Assembly: GCF_033954835.1 (NCBI RefSeq)
Contig: NZ_CP121471.1
Location: forward strand, 4,954,501 to 5,018,500
Reading direction: 5' to 3'
From: Thiorhodovibrio frisius
Lineage (GTDB): Bacteria; Pseudomonadota; Gammaproteobacteria; Chromatiales; Chromatiaceae
Length of the DNA stretch: 64,000 nucleotides
The translations under genes and the position numbers were made by a program. The notes under the pieces are model-generated. The model saw only the letters and a list, made by a program, of their open reading frames with translations, was not told the origin of the DNA and did no database searches. This document shows positions 1 through 9,729 of this stretch, one piece after another. Position 1 is the first letter of the stretch. Each line of letters opens with the position of its first letter.

Positions 1-132
1 TACAGAGCGCGGCACTTGCCACCTGGCGTTCTTGCGCCGAGGTGGGGCTGGCTCGCTTCGGACTGGCTGGGACTCTGTCTGGGTCTCGGGCTGGGTCTCG
101 GCCTCTGATACTGGTACGGTGTTTTGCTTCAT
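1..132 (-). CDS. HlyD-family membrane fusion protein, N-terminal fragment
   Basis: Forty-four codons are readable from an ATG at 132 to the window edge, so the gene is truncated by the window and not by mutation. The visible part is a polar, Pro/Glu/Gln-rich cytoplasmic leader (PVSEAETQPETQ) ending in a basic stretch (RRKNARWQVPRS), as is usual before the single membrane anchor of HlyD/EmrA-type periplasmic adaptors. No fold-specific residue is visible. The call rests mainly on position: it lies 15 bp after a DUF1656 gene, and DUF1656, HlyD and FUSC proteins form the AaeXAB-type efflux module. It could be another membrane protein. Confidence 0.5.
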   Translation of the reverse strand, partial: MKQNTVPVSEAETQPETQTESQPVRSEPAPPRRKNARWQVPRSV

Positions 133-147
133 TGGTCAGCCGAAGAT

Positions 148-405
148 TTAGCCGAAGAAAGGGATAACAGTGGCGCCGACCAGCACCGAACAGGCAATGA
201 CCAGCGCCAGCAAAAACAGCGGAGGATGCCAGACAAAACGGCTCAGCCCAAAGTCATTGGCCAAGCGACTCAGCGCCCAGGCCAGCAGCCAGCCGACCAG
301 CACCGCCGGCAGCCAGGGCGGGATGAAGACACCGTTTAAGCTGATTTCTGCGGGCACACTTGGCATGATCAACACGGGGTGCGCAAATTCAAGCCAAGCG
401 CTCAA
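148..405 (-). CDS. DUF1656 small inner-membrane protein (AaeX-like)
   Basis: A short, very hydrophobic protein with two predicted membrane helices (about residues 30-45 and 63-83) and the GVFIPPWLPAVLVGW pattern typical of DUF1656. Family members accompany HlyD and FUSC components of aromatic-acid or drug efflux pumps; their own role is not established. The longest reading starts at a TTG (405) overlapping the stop of the diguanylate cyclase gene, with a GGAG seven bases upstream, which suggests translational coupling. An internal ATG at 366 would give 72 residues, closer to the usual family length, but has no clear ribosome binding site. Confidence 0.8.
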   Translation of the reverse strand: MSAWLEFAHPVLIMPSVPAEISLNGVFIPPWLPAVLVGWLLAWALSRLANDFGLSRFVWHPPLFLLALVIACSVLVGATVIPFFG

Positions 406-2687
406 ACCGCCAGCTCCACCTGATCGCGGCCCGCCTGCTTGGCGCGATACAGCGCCTCATCGGCGCGCATCATCAGGGTGTTCGGGTCCGCGACTGGCTC
501 AGGGTAGCTGGCGATGCCGGCCGACAGGGTGACGGGCCCGAGCATGAGGCCCTCGACCTGAATCGGCTCGGCGGCAACCAAGCTACGCAATGCCTCACTG
601 CGCTCGCGGGCCGAATCGATGCCGGCGGCAGGCATGAGTGCGACAAATTCCTCGCCGCCATAGCGACAGACTAGATCGGTCTCGCGAAACACCCGGCGAA
701 GCTGCCCGGCAACCTGCTTGAGCGCGGCATCCCCGGCGGCATGGCCGTGGCTGTCGTTGAAGCGCTTGAAGTGATCGACATCGCAGATCACCAGCGACAG
801 CGGTGTGCGTTGGCGCTCGGCCACGGCGATCTCTCGTGACAGTATCTCATCGAGAAAGCGGCGATTTTTCAGTCCGGTCAGGCCGTCTTCATAGGAGAGC
901 ACGCGCAACTCGTCTTGCAGCGCGAGCAACGACAGGCTCAGGTTAATTTTTTCTACCGCGCGCTCGAGGAATCGCCACCAGAGCAAGGTCTCTTCGGGCA
1001 GCTCCCCGCCAGCCTTGCTGCTTGTTTGATCGCTTGCCTCGCCGGCGGGTGCGCGCAGCAACAACAGGCCAAAGTCGGTACGCCCGAATTGCGGGTGCTC
1101 GTAATGCAACCGAAACGGCCAGATGCGGCTACTGGCGGTCGTGTCGGTGCTGCGGTCTGTCTCCTCGCCGCTGCCCGACCTAGGCACGGGAGCAGCCAGG
1201 CTCTCATCCAGCGTGGGAGGCGGATCGCCCCAGGTGACGCGCGGCGCGCGACCCTCGCCAGCCGCGCCGACGCGATAGAACGCGCCGGGCAGAGGCTCGC
1301 ACAATCCAGGCAAGCTATCGTTGAGCACCTGTTCTGTGGCACACAGGCGTTCGCAGTTCTGTAAACGCGCGATCAGAACTTCGAGTTGGGCGCCCTTGCG
1401 GTTTTCCATCTCCAGCAAACAGACGCGAGCCGCCTCGCGCTCGACCAAGCGCTCAAGCTCGGCGGTACGCGTGGCGACCTGCGTCTCCAATGAGGTATTC
1501 AACACCGCCAATTCGCGCTGGGTGCTGGCAAAGTGCCGCACCGAGATCACGACAATGGCCAGCGAGAACGACAGCACGCCCCAGGCTAGTGGCACTTGGG
1601 TCCAGGGCAGCAGGTTGTGCGCCACGGCCATATCCAGCATCAACAGCAGCCCAAGCAGGGCCACTGCGGCCAGGATGAGCTTTTGCTCCAGAGTGCCAGC
1701 GCGCACCAGCGGTAGCGCCGGCAGCATCATGATGGGCAGGGTAATGGCAAAGAGTGCGTCGAACACCGGATAGGTGTTGGCTACTGAGACCCACCCGAGT
1801 CCGGCAAGCGCGAGCGCACCAAATAGATACGCCAGATGCAGCCGGCGAATGACAACCAGCAGCCAACTGCGATCCGGGCGCAGCCACTGCTCAAGCAGCA
1901 ACGCGATGGCGACGGGAATCAGATAATAGCCGCCGGCGCCAATGAATTCCCACAGCAACGGATGATTGAAAATCAGCAGTGCGGCCTGGGCGCCGCTGAG
2001 CAACATGCCGCCGGAGGCGAAGGCGAAGAGCGCAATGGCGCCAAAACCCCGGCGGTCACGCTCAAGCGGCGCGAATATCAGCGCCAGAATGGCAATCAGC
2101 AACGAAAAGCTGCTGGTAATCAGTCGCTCGACGGATTGCGTCAGAACCCGTTGCAACAGGGCGATGCGCTCTCCAAGTAGGAGTTCACCCCACAGACCGA
2201 TGTCTATATAGTCGGAAAACACACGAAAATAGAGCAGCTTGCCGCCAGCATCCTGCGGTAGCGGGATCATGTGCCAGGGCCAGCCGGCAAATTCACCCTT
2301 GCCCTCGGCGCTGAATGTCCCGAAGCGGTAGAGCGGCTGACCGTCGAGATAGACCTCGACGATGGTATCGACGCTAAAGATGAAAAGCGCCGGATCACGC
2401 CAGTCGAGCGGCGGCAACGTGACTCGGTACCAGATGTTCTCACGCCCACCGCGACCGGGTGGGTTGGATGGGAAATCGATGGCAATCCATGCATCGTCTT
2501 CGGTTGTCTGCGTCCACAGTGGTGTTTCGTTTGGCCCGAAGGGCGAATCGCCCCAGCGGTAGCTCCAGTTCTGCTCGAGTGGGACGATCTCCGCACCGGC
2601 GGCTTGCAGACCAAGCCCGAAAAGCCCCGCCAGGGCAAACAGCAGCGCAAGTAAGACGCCCAGCAGCCGCGCAGGCCGGCTAAACAC
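402..2687 (-). CDS. Membrane diguanylate cyclase with 7TMR-DISM sensor
   Basis: Predicted to make cyclic di-GMP from two GTP at the inner membrane. The 761-residue protein has an N-terminal hydrophobic signal/anchor (about 5-30), a periplasmic beta-rich 7TMR-DISM extracellular domain (about 35-180), a block of seven hydrophobic helices (about 190-385), a coiled coil (about 390-440), a poorly conserved middle and a C-terminal GGDEF domain (about 600-755). The active loop reads GGEEF and is preceded at the normal five-residue distance by RETD, an intact product-inhibition I-site, so it should be active and feedback-controlled. Translation starts at a GTG with a GAGG six bases upstream; the first 8 bases overlap the end of relA. 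No EAL domain is present. The signal sensed is unknown, although DISM domains often bind carbohydrates or related small ligands. Confidence 0.9.
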   Translation of the reverse strand: MFSRPARLLGVLLALLFALAGLFGLGLQAAGAEIVPLEQNWSYRWGDSPFGPNETPLWTQTTEDDAWIAIDFPSNPPGRGGRENIWYRVTLPPLDWRDPALFIFSVDTIVEVYLDGQPLYRFGTFSAEGKGEFAGWPWHMIPLPQDAGGKLLYFRVFSDYIDIGLWGELLLGERIALLQRVLTQSVERLITSSFSLLIAILALIFAPLERDRRGFGAIALFAFASGGMLLSGAQAALLIFNHPLLWEFIGAGGYYLIPVAIALLLEQWLRPDRSWLLVVIRRLHLAYLFGALALAGLGWVSVANTYPVFDALFAITLPIMMLPALPLVRAGTLEQKLILAAVALLGLLLMLDMAVAHNLLPWTQVPLAWGVLSFSLAIVVISVRHFASTQRELAVLNTSLETQVATRTAELERLVEREAARVCLLEMENRKGAQLEVLIARLQNCERLCATEQVLNDSLPGLCEPLPGAFYRVGAAGEGRAPRVTWGDPPPTLDESLAAPVPRSGSGEETDRSTDTTASSRIWPFRLHYEHPQFGRTDFGLLLLRAPAGEASDQTSSKAGGELPEETLLWWRFLERAVEKINLSLSLLALQDELRVLSYEDGLTGLKNRRFLDEILSREIAVAERQRTPLSLVICDVDHFKRFNDSHGHAAGDAALKQVAGQLRRVFRETDLVCRYGGEEFVALMPAAGIDSARERSEALRSLVAAEPIQVEGLMLGPVTLSAGIASYPEPVADPNTLMMRADEALYRAKQAGRDQVELAV

Positions 2688-4932
2688 GCTTCACCTCAAA
2701 GATGTCGGGCACTTGCCGCAGCTTGGCGAGCAGGCGTTCAAGCTCGTCGATACCGGCAATGCGCAGCGTAAAGCGCATGCTGGCGACATCGGCACGCCGG
2801 TCGCTGTGCGTGGTCACGCCAGCAACATCGGCATTGGCATCGGCGAGGACGGCGGAGACGTCGCGTAGCAGTCCGCGACGGTCACTAGCCAGCAGCCGGA
2901 CATCAACCGCGAAGCGGCTATCGGCCGACTGCTCGGCCCAGTGGGCTTCGACCAGACGCTCGCAATCGCTGGGCGGCAGATGGGCGATGTTACGGCAGTT
3001 CTGGCGGTGAATGCGGATGCCGCGCCCGCGGGTGACGAAGCCGACGATGGGATCGCGCGGAACCGGCTTGCAACAACTGGCGATCTGGGTCATCAAATCG
3101 CCGACTCCTTGCACGATAATGTCCGGCTCGCGGTTGCTGCTATTTGTCGCGCCCGTTCTGGCCTGCCGCGACTTGAAGGTGAACTGTTGTGCCTGCTCGG
3201 CCTGGCTGGCTTGTGCGTTCTCCCCCGCTGGCGCGCGCGGCTCACCGACCTGGCGCGCGATTTGGCCGACGCTCAGATCGCCCCGACCGATGGCGGCAAG
3301 CACATCCTCGCCGCGTTGCAGATTGTAGCGCGACGCGACCTGATCGAGCATGGGCTTGGCATCGATTGTCAGGCGCGCAAGTTCCCTGTCGAGCGCCGTG
3401 CGCCCCTCGGCGAGATGGCGGTCGAAGTCCTGCGACTTAAACCACTGGCGCACCCGGTGGCGCGCGCGCGAGGTCACCATATAATGGTGATGGGGGCTGA
3501 GCCAGTCGCGGCTCGGGCTGGCATTCTTTTGGGTGAGAATCTCCACCGACTCGCCGCTCGCGAGCTGATGGGTCAGGGGCACGATGCGCCCATTGACCCG
3601 CGCGCCCCGGCAGCGGTGGCCGATCTCCGAATGAATGGCGTAGGCAAAATCAAGCGGTGTGGCGCCCTTGGGCAATTCGATCACCTTGGCCTGGGGCGTG
3701 AGCACATAGACATGCGCGGGCTCACACTCGGCCTTGAAGCGCGCCAGCAGCTCGCCACTTTGATCGCAGTCATTCTGCAGCTCGAGCCAGTTACGCATCC
3801 ACACCACCCGGCGGTGAAAATCCGCATCATGGCCTGCGGCTTCCTTGTAAGCCCAGTGCGCGGCAACGCCGAGTTCGGCATGCTCGTGCATCTCTTGAGT
3901 GCGAATCTGAACCTCGAGCGGCTTGTCTTCGGGGCCAATCACCGCCGTGTGCAAAGAGCGATAGAGATTCCCTTTGGGCGTGGCGATGTAATCATCGAAC
4001 TCGCGCGGGATGTGCTTCCACAGCCCATGCACCACGCCAAGGGCCGCATAGCAGGCGGGAATGTCGGCGACGATGACGCGCAGCGCGCGCAGATCGAAAA
4101 TCTGTTCAATATCCACCCGCTTGCGCTGCATCTTGCGCCAGATGCTGTAGATATGCTTCGGCCGCCCGCTGATCTGGGCCTCAATGCCGGCGCGCGCGAA
4201 CTCCTCGCGCAGCCGCTCGATCACTCGGGCGATATAGTCTTGGCGCTCGGCGCGGCGCTCGCGCAGCGCGCTGGCCACCCGCTTGTAATCCTTCGGATGC
4301 CGATAGCGCAGCGCCAGATCTTCAAGCTCCCATTTGATCTGCCACACGCCAAGCCGGTTAGCCAGGGGCGCGTAGACGCGCTCGGTGTCCTCGGCCAGAG
4401 CCGTCTGGCGGGCGGGTTCGAGCAGCTTGGCGGCGCGCATTAGCTGCAAGCGCTCGGCCAGCACCACCAGCACCACGCGCACATCCTCAGCGATACCGAG
4501 CAGCAGACGGCGCAGGTTCTCTTCATGCTCGTGCTGGTCTTTCTCGGCGATGATGCGCGCGACATTGGTCAGGGCGCCGATGCGCCCAAGATCGGCAACC
4601 ATACGCGCGATGCCGGGACCAAAGCGTTCGGCCAGTCTATCCTCGGTCACTTGCTCGCGGCCGAGGCAGCCATTGAGGAGAGCTGCGCACAGGGTATCGG
4701 CATCCATGCGCAGATTAAACAGAATGTCGGCAGTGGCGAGGCGATGGCGTGCTTCGCTCTCACCGGTATCGAGCCGCGACTCGCCACGGCAGTCGATCAT
4801 GAGCGTGCAGGCAGCGGCAATGCGCTCACACTCCAGAGCTTCGTAATGGCTGTCTAACTCGCGCAGCCACACCTCGGCCGCCGGGCGATCCTCCAGCGTC
4901 GAATCAGGAAGGGTGGAGACAGACTGAACCAT
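2680..4932 (-). CDS. relA: (p)ppGpp synthetase RelA
   Basis: Makes the stringent-response alarmone (p)ppGpp on ribosomes carrying uncharged tRNA. Domains in order: a degenerate HD hydrolase domain (about 70-200), the synthetase domain (about 240-370, with RALRVIV and the YRSLHTAV and EVQIRTQEMHEHAE motifs), a TGS domain (about 405-465), a conserved cysteine region (CCKPVPRD, about 610-640) and a C-terminal ACT domain (about 675-750). Where bifunctional SpoT enzymes carry the metal-binding HDxxED, this protein has LNGCLG, so hydrolysis should be lost; this distinguishes RelA from SpoT. Length (750) is normal for RelA. The downstream diguanylate cyclase overlaps its stop, which links two nucleotide second-messenger enzymes in one transcript. 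Confidence 0.95.
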   Translation of the reverse strand: MVQSVSTLPDSTLEDRPAAEVWLRELDSHYEALECERIAAACTLMIDCRGESRLDTGESEARHRLATADILFNLRMDADTLCAALLNGCLGREQVTEDRLAERFGPGIARMVADLGRIGALTNVARIIAEKDQHEHEENLRRLLLGIAEDVRVVLVVLAERLQLMRAAKLLEPARQTALAEDTERVYAPLANRLGVWQIKWELEDLALRYRHPKDYKRVASALRERRAERQDYIARVIERLREEFARAGIEAQISGRPKHIYSIWRKMQRKRVDIEQIFDLRALRVIVADIPACYAALGVVHGLWKHIPREFDDYIATPKGNLYRSLHTAVIGPEDKPLEVQIRTQEMHEHAELGVAAHWAYKEAAGHDADFHRRVVWMRNWLELQNDCDQSGELLARFKAECEPAHVYVLTPQAKVIELPKGATPLDFAYAIHSEIGHRCRGARVNGRIVPLTHQLASGESVEILTQKNASPSRDWLSPHHHYMVTSRARHRVRQWFKSQDFDRHLAEGRTALDRELARLTIDAKPMLDQVASRYNLQRGEDVLAAIGRGDLSVGQIARQVGEPRAPAGENAQASQAEQAQQFTFKSRQARTGATNSSNREPDIIVQGVGDLMTQIASCCKPVPRDPIVGFVTRGRGIRIHRQNCRNIAHLPPSDCERLVEAHWAEQSADSRFAVDVRLLASDRRGLLRDVSAVLADANADVAGVTTHSDRRADVASMRFTLRIAGIDELERLLAKLRQVPDIFEVKRV

Positions 4933-5152
4933 TAGATGCAGGCAAAATGGCGGACGCGGGCAGCATGAGCAGTGGATTGATGGAAGGAACGAATCCAGCG
5001 CTCAGACTATACCAATTCAAAGCGCGCTTGGGTGCTCGCGCATCCGATAGAGCAAACCCGAAAGGAACACAGGGCGCACCACAAAATCATCTTATCGGCG
5101 GTGAGTTCCGCAAGGAAGCGCGCAATCTGGTGGGCTTTGAGGTGCTGGCTTG

Positions 5153-5170
5153 CAGGCAGACAGCTGCCTG
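5153..5170. repeat. Small hairpin between fccB and relA
   Basis: Seven-base arms CAGGCAG/CTGCCTG around a four-base loop. It lies beyond the fccB stop and next to a stronger hairpin at 5182-5213. No T-run follows on either strand, so it may only assist termination. Confidence 0.4.
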
Positions 5171-5181
5171 AGAAGGGGGGG

Positions 5182-5213
5182 AGCCCGACGCGGCCGGGGT
5201 GCCGCGCCGGGCT
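5182..5213 (-). terminator. GC-rich hairpin downstream of fccB
   Basis: Thirteen-base arms with one mismatch (AGCCCGACGCGGC against GCCGCGCCGGGCT) enclose a six-base loop, 18 bp past the fccB stop. On the minus strand the stem is followed by a C-rich then TTCT stretch and not a clean T-run, so it is a probable 3'-end or terminator structure and not a classic intrinsic terminator. Confidence 0.5.
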
Positions 5214-5230
5214 GCGGAGGGCTGATCCGC

Positions 5231-6523
5231 TTAGCTGAAGATGTCGTGAACGATGTTGTTATACCAGCTATGCGCGTACTGGACTTCACGCGCCAACGCC
5301 CATTCGGGGGCATCCATGGGTGTCAGGCCGCCGGCACCCTCGACACCGGCGATGGTTGAGCCGTCCTCGCTCAGACGATAGACCGCGGCAACCGAGATGC
5401 CATAGTCCTTGCCGACAATGGAATAGCAGGTATTCACATAGGCCGGGATGCCGGGCTCGTCGCCATTGAGCATGGCGATGATGGCGGCGGCTGTGACCTT
5501 GGCCTGGCTGTTGGCAGAGTAGCCGGACTTGGGCATTTTGGTGGCAATGCAGGCATCGCCAATCACATGAATACCGGCATGGAGGCTTGATTCAAAGGTC
5601 TTCTTATCCACCGGGCACCAGCCGCTGTCGTCCGCCAGTCCGGCCTCTTGGGCGATCTTTCCAGCCTGTTGGGGTGGGATGAGGTTAATCACATTACCCT
5701 TGACCGAGTCGCCGAAGCTAGTCTCGACCGACATCTCGTCCGGATTCACGCTGACCACGGCTGCCTCCGGACCGGGCTGCCATTCGATCATTGCGTTTTC
5801 GGTGCCAAAGCCGTAAAGACGTTCCCAACCCTGGGTGAACAGGCCCTGCTTGGAGAACTTCTGCTTGGAATCGAGAATCAGTACCTTGGACTTGGGCTTG
5901 GCCTCCTTGAGATACATGGCGATCTGACTGGCGCGCTCATAGGGGCCGGGAGGGCAGCGGAAGGGGTTCGGCGGGGCGACGATCACCACGGTTCCGCCGT
6001 CATCCATGGCTTCGAGTTGGCCGCGCAGGATTTTGGTCTGACTGCCTGCTTTCCAGGCATGCGGAATCTTCTCGGCGGCCTCCTTGCTATAGCCCTCAAT
6101 CTTGTCGTAGAGCAGCGAAATGCCAGGGGCAACGATGCAGCGGTCGTAGGGAAATTCATCTCCGCCGGCCGTCTTGACGACTTTTTTGTCCGGATCGATG
6201 CCGGCGGCAGTATCGTGCACCACCTTGACGCCGTGACCTTTCAGCCCTTCGTAGCCGTGCTCGATGGAGTCGAGCGAGCGTTCCCCGCTCAGTACTTCGT
6301 TGCTCATATAGCAGGTAAAGTAGCTCTTGTTCGGCTCGATCAGGGTCACATCAATGCTCGGATCACCGAGCTTCAGATACTTAGCCGCAGTGGCACCGCC
6401 AGTGCCGCCGCCGACCACGACGACTTTTTTGCTCTCGGCACGCGCAATGTGCGGAAAGCTCAGGGTGCTGACGGCGGCCAGCGCCCCGGTGGTCTTGACG
6501 AAATCACGTCGATTCATACTCAT
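5231..6523 (-). CDS. fccB: Flavocytochrome c sulfide dehydrogenase, flavoprotein subunit
   Basis: Oxidises sulfide in the periplasm and passes electrons through its FAD to the diheme subunit FccA. A Tat signal with NRRDFVK opens the protein, followed by a dinucleotide-binding [16 protein letters not shown]. The FTCYMSNEV segment holds the cysteine that binds FAD covalently in the Allochromatium enzyme (about residue 71), and [12 protein letters not shown] and YVNTCYSIV carry the two redox cysteines. The C-terminal [14 protein letters not shown] is also typical. Similarity to the Chromatium protein is close over the full length. An upstream in-frame ATG at 6529 lies only one base from GGGAGGAG; the ATG at 6523 has the proper seven-base spacing and is preferred. 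It follows fccA by about 20 bases, so the two are co-transcribed. Confidence 0.95.
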   Translation of the reverse strand: MSMNRRDFVKTTGALAAVSTLSFPHIARAESKKVVVVGGGTGGATAAKYLKLGDPSIDVTLIEPNKSYFTCYMSNEVLSGERSLDSIEHGYEGLKGHGVKVVHDTAAGIDPDKKVVKTAGGDEFPYDRCIVAPGISLLYDKIEGYSKEAAEKIPHAWKAGSQTKILRGQLEAMDDGGTVVIVAPPNPFRCPPGPYERASQIAMYLKEAKPKSKVLILDSKQKFSKQGLFTQGWERLYGFGTENAMIEWQPGPEAAVVSVNPDEMSVETSFGDSVKGNVINLIPPQQAGKIAQEAGLADDSGWCPVDKKTFESSLHAGIHVIGDACIATKMPKSGYSANSQAKVTAAAIIAMLNGDEPGIPAYVNTCYSIVGKDYGISVAAVYRLSEDGSTIAGVEGAGGLTPMDAPEWALAREVQYAHSWYNNIVHDIFS

Positions 6524-6544
6524 AGCCATTCTCCTCCCAGATCC

Positions 6545-7150
6545 TTATTGTTGGCTCGCATAGTAGGCCCAGAGCGCGGCCAGCCCATCCTCGCCATTCG
6601 ACTCGAGCATGGACTCGAGCTTGCTTTTCATTTTCTTGGTCAGTTCGCGGCGACCATCGCGGAAGTCGCTCATGGCGTACTTGAGGTAGGGCGTCCACTG
6701 ACCGGCTAGGATGTAGTAGTCCTCTTCCTCTGGCACTGGCTTGCCGCCCTCGATATGGCATTTTTCGCAGTACTGCTCATGTAAATCGGCGCCCTTGTCG
6801 ACCAGAGCCTGATCGAAGTCCTGCTTGGCGGGTGCGAATTCCTGCTGATGGAAATACTCGGCCATTTTCTCGAGTTCTTCGTCGCTGTAGCCACGCGCGA
6901 TCCGGCCCATGATGGTCGAGTAGGTTTCATCATCGCGGAAATACTGCATGGTTTCGACAAAGACAACCGGGTCCATCGCGGAGATGGTCGGGGTGGCAGG
7001 CCCCTGGCTGTTGCCGTAAGTGCCATGACATCCGGCACAGGTGTTGGCGAGCATGGTGCCGGTGGCGGTTTCGGCTGCGGCCATGCCGGAGCCGAGCCCA
7101 AGGGCCAGGGCGGCGCCGATCAGGGCGTGGGTTGGGGGTTGCTTGGTCAT
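6545..7150 (-). CDS. fccA: Flavocytochrome c sulfide dehydrogenase, diheme cytochrome subunit
   Basis: Periplasmic diheme cytochrome c that accepts electrons from FccB and passes them to a soluble carrier. A Sec signal peptide ends near residue 26 (SGMAAAE). Two heme-binding sites are visible, CAGCH (38-42) and CEKCH (128-132), in two homologous halves. The segment [21 protein letters not shown] near the second heme and the C-terminal [10 protein letters not shown] closely follow the Allochromatium FccA. Length (201 with signal) is normal for the diheme form. The start has a strong AGGAGGAGG four bases upstream. The gene precedes fccB, the usual order. Confidence 0.95.
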   Translation of the reverse strand: MTKQPPTHALIGAALALGLGSGMAAAETATGTMLANTCAGCHGTYGNSQGPATPTISAMDPVVFVETMQYFRDDETYSTIMGRIARGYSDEELEKMAEYFHQQEFAPAKQDFDQALVDKGADLHEQYCEKCHIEGGKPVPEEEDYYILAGQWTPYLKYAMSDFRDGRRELTKKMKSKLESMLESNGEDGLAALWAYYASQQ

Positions 7151-7459
7151 GGTTCCTCCTCCTAGTTTTCAAGATTGGTCGATGTCGCCGACCTTTGGTT
7201 GTGCGGGAGACCGGACTCCCTGTTGCTAATAGTCTGCGAGCTTGCTGGTGCGCAATGGGCGTCACTGCAAGGCGGTCTGTGGGGGACTTGGCGTCATAGC
7301 TGTCTTGCTGGCTGCCCCTCCTACAAAGCTGATCCCGGAGTCTCAGTAAAGATGGCTAATTCCTTTCAGTCACTGGGGTAATTGGGACGAGCCCGAGGTT
7401 TCCGGGGCGCGTCTTGATCCATTAATGGAGCACCTCAAAGGTGATTTCCTCCAAAATCG
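7151..7459. other. Intergenic region upstream of fccA
   Basis: This 309-bp stretch lies between the ankyrin-repeat gene and fccA, both on minus, and should hold the fccA promoter. I see a five-base hairpin (CACCT/AGGTG, around 7424-7436) and a CCATTAATGG palindrome just past the ankyrin stop, but no convincing coding frame and no promoter I can defend. Confidence 0.4.
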
Positions 7460-8452
7460 CTAGCGAGCCGTTCCACTCAGCGCTTGCGCCACCCCTTCAT
7501 GCCCGGCGGCCTGCGCCAGCTCAAGCGCCGAGCGACCATCCTGGTCCCGAGCTTCAGGGTCGGCCCCATGCTTAAGCAGCACGCGCACTAGCCTGCCATC
7601 TCCCTCTTTGGCAGCCGCCATCAGCGGCGTTACACCATCGACATCGGCCAAATTGGGGTTGGCCCCAGCAATCAGCAGCCGGCGCGCGATGGGCGCGAAG
7701 CCGTCGGTCACCGCCCAGGACAGTGCCGTCATGCCAAGCTGGTCGCGCGCGTTCACATCGGCGCCGGCCATCAGCAGCAAGTCCAGGACGGCCTGGTGGC
7801 CATTATCAGCGGCCATGATCAGCGGGGTGTCGCCTTCGTTGTCGCGGCTATTGATCTCCGCGCCAGCCTGCAGCAACAGCTGCGCGGTTTCCAGATGACC
7901 GGCAGCAACGGCGTTCATAAAAGCGGTGCGCCCGTCTTTGTCAGCGGCGCGCGGGTCGGCACCGCGAAACAGCAGTTGCCGCACCATCTCGGCAATGCCG
8001 TGGCGGCTGGCGATCATCAGCGCATCCCAGCCGGCACGGGTGCGGTCATGAACATGGGCGCCGCGCTCGATCAGGAGCGCGGAGATGCCGATGTGGCCAT
8101 TCTCGGCGGCAAAAGTAAGCGCCGTGCAGCCAGCAACTGTGCGCTCGTTGATATCCGCGCCCCGGCTAACCAAGAGGGCAACCGTATCCATGCTGTCGCT
8201 TTCGACCGCCATCATCAGCGCCGTTTTGCCGAACTGATTGGCAGCATTCGCTTCGGCGCCTTGGTCGAGCAGCGCAGCGATGGTGTCGGTATCGCCAATC
8301 ATCGCCGAGAGGCGTAACTCGCGATCAAGGTCTGTCTCGGTAGCACTGCCTGCACCAGCAGTGCTCGCGAGTAACAGCAGCGCTGCCAGCGCCCAACCGC
8401 AGCGCAGGGTCAGCCGGGCTTGGAGTGAAGTCTTGAGCTGGGAGCTAGCCAT
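7460..8452 (-). CDS. Exported ankyrin-repeat protein
   Basis: From the ATG at 8452 this is a 330-residue protein with a signal peptide (about 1-35, hydrophobic core [17 protein letters not shown]) followed by eight or nine ankyrin repeats that run to the C-terminus, with repeated patterns such as GxTALMxAxxxGH and LLxxGAxxN. Ankyrin repeats bind proteins, and this one should do so in the periplasm. The frame stays open upstream of 8452, but that part only shadows the cytochrome gene. The ATG overlaps the last 8 bases of the NapC/NirT-type cytochrome gene, so the two are translationally coupled. Substrate or partner is unknown; context suggests assembly or docking of the neighbouring cytochromes. 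Confidence 0.85.
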   Translation of the reverse strand: MASSQLKTSLQARLTLRCGWALAALLLLASTAGAGSATETDLDRELRLSAMIGDTDTIAALLDQGAEANAANQFGKTALMMAVESDSMDTVALLVSRGADINERTVAGCTALTFAAENGHIGISALLIERGAHVHDRTRAGWDALMIASRHGIAEMVRQLLFRGADPRAADKDGRTAFMNAVAAGHLETAQLLLQAGAEINSRDNEGDTPLIMAADNGHQAVLDLLLMAGADVNARDQLGMTALSWAVTDGFAPIARRLLIAGANPNLADVDGVTPLMAAAKEGDGRLVRVLLKHGADPEARDQDGRSALELAQAAGHEGVAQALSGTAR

Positions 8453-8999
8453 CGTCTTCCCCCCTCGGCTTGCTCGGCATCTGATGCACCACGGCCTGGT
8501 GGCATTCGATACAAGTCTGGCCCTTGTCCTCGGCGCGCGCATGGCGGCTGCGCGCAGAGCGGCCCTGCTCTGACAAATCCATGTTGTTGAAATCATGGCA
8601 AGTGCGGCACTCGCGCGAGTCACTGCGCTCCATCTTCTTCCACACCCGTGACGCCATGGCCCAGCGATGCTCCTCGAACTTCTCCGGGGTGTCGATGGTG
8701 CCCATAATCTCGTGATACACATCCTTGGCCGCGATCACCTTGGTCGCGATCTTAGGGAAAAAGGCCTTGGGTACATGACAGTCGGCACAGGTTGCCTGCA
8801 CGCCGGACTGGTTCTTGAAGTGCAAGCTGTCCTGATATTCCAGATAATTGGTCTGCATCGTGTGGCAGGAGACGCAGAACTCCATCTCGTTAGTGGCACT
8901 CAAGCCGGCACTAAATAAACCCGCAAAGCTGATGCCGGCGACGAAGATAATGACAACAAAAAGGATTAGGCGGCGGGACTTGCCCTTGGCGTCAGCCAT
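8445..8999 (-). CDS. NapC/NirT-type membrane-anchored tetraheme cytochrome c
   Basis: A 184-residue cytochrome with one N-terminal membrane helix (about 10-33) and four heme sites: CVSCH (42-46), CADCH (71-75), CRTCH (131-135) and CIECH (163-167). NapC/NirT proteins usually carry electrons between the quinone pool and periplasmic redox partners. A GAGG six bases before the ATG supports the start. It is the first gene of the cluster with the ankyrin protein, fccA and fccB, so it may connect sulfide-derived electrons to the membrane; that direction of flow is inference. Confidence 0.92.
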   Translation of the reverse strand: MADAKGKSRRLILFVVIIFVAGISFAGLFSAGLSATNEMEFCVSCHTMQTNYLEYQDSLHFKNQSGVQATCADCHVPKAFFPKIATKVIAAKDVYHEIMGTIDTPEKFEEHRWAMASRVWKKMERSDSRECRTCHDFNNMDLSEQGRSARSRHARAEDKGQTCIECHQAVVHQMPSKPRGEDDG

Positions 9000-9729
9000 G
9001 CGAAACCTCGCTTACATCAGGCGCCGTGGAAGGGGCTACCAATAGTCAAACAAAACCAGTTCTTGTCCTGGCGCGCGAACACCAATGCCGAATCTCGCGC
9101 GCCAGACCGACTTGGCGCGGGACGCCCATACAGTGCGTCAGTGGAGCAAACCCCAAATCTTGCAGTGCTTAGTTCGAGCGCCGAATCGATCAGGACGCGC
9201 TCAAGCGACAGGGCGAACGCCGAGGCGATGGTGGTTGGTCGCCTACTTGAGCCCCTTGTCCGGCTTCGTGATTATGAATTATCAATGACAGATGCTAATG
9301 GATTCGTTCGCGCTTGCCAAGGACCGGCTGCATCCAGGCGCGTCTTGGACCGACTAACAGACCTGTGTTTGAGCAGCGCCACCAGCGCCATCCACTGGAT
9401 GCACGATCATGCCGAGGTCATAGAACAGCGCCCTGAGCGGATGAAGCGGTCGCTGGCAGAACTGCCTGCGAGAAACTCAGGCAGCCGCAGGGTGGGGGAA
9501 TGTTTGACGTTGCGCGAAGGCGGGGCAGCGCGCGCCCCGGCCAGCAGGCTGGAGCAATCGCCTATTTGAAGGCGCGCGCGGGGCTTAACGAGATGCCAAC
9601 TTGCGACAAGTAAAGTTGATATCCAGCTGACATGGATTATCGGCTTGTTTCGGACCGGGCAGCGGTCACTGGCGACGCTGCAGACCCTTCTGGAGGGCGC
9701 ATCTGGAGGGACGCCGACAGAGCGCCTCC
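9000..9729. other. Long stretch without a supported gene
   Basis: About 730 bp separates the NapC-type gene from the serine hydrolase gene, both on minus. Open frames exist on both strands (for example plus 9063-9569), but their products are low-complexity, match no family I recognise, and lack ribosome binding sites. I see no tRNA, array or insertion sequence. The part near 9000 should contain the promoter of the cytochrome cluster. Confidence 0.4.

Noticed and set aside
2528-2553. GGGCGAATCGCCC-type palindrome resembling the nrdD repeats
   Set aside because: It lies inside the diguanylate cyclase coding sequence, lacks the ATTCGCC arm and is explained by codons.
2941-4443. 500-codon plus-strand open frame opposite relA
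   Set aside because: It is the complement of a well-conserved relA sequence; its product is low-complexity and unlike any family. High GC makes such shadows common.
8453-8722. N-terminal extension of the ankyrin gene
   Set aside because: It is an out-of-frame reading of the tetraheme cytochrome gene; the signal peptide starts at the ATG at 8452.
9063-9569. 168-codon plus-strand frame in the 9-9.7 kb gap
   Set aside because: No ribosome binding site, no recognisable motif, irregular composition; kept only as an unexplained stretch.
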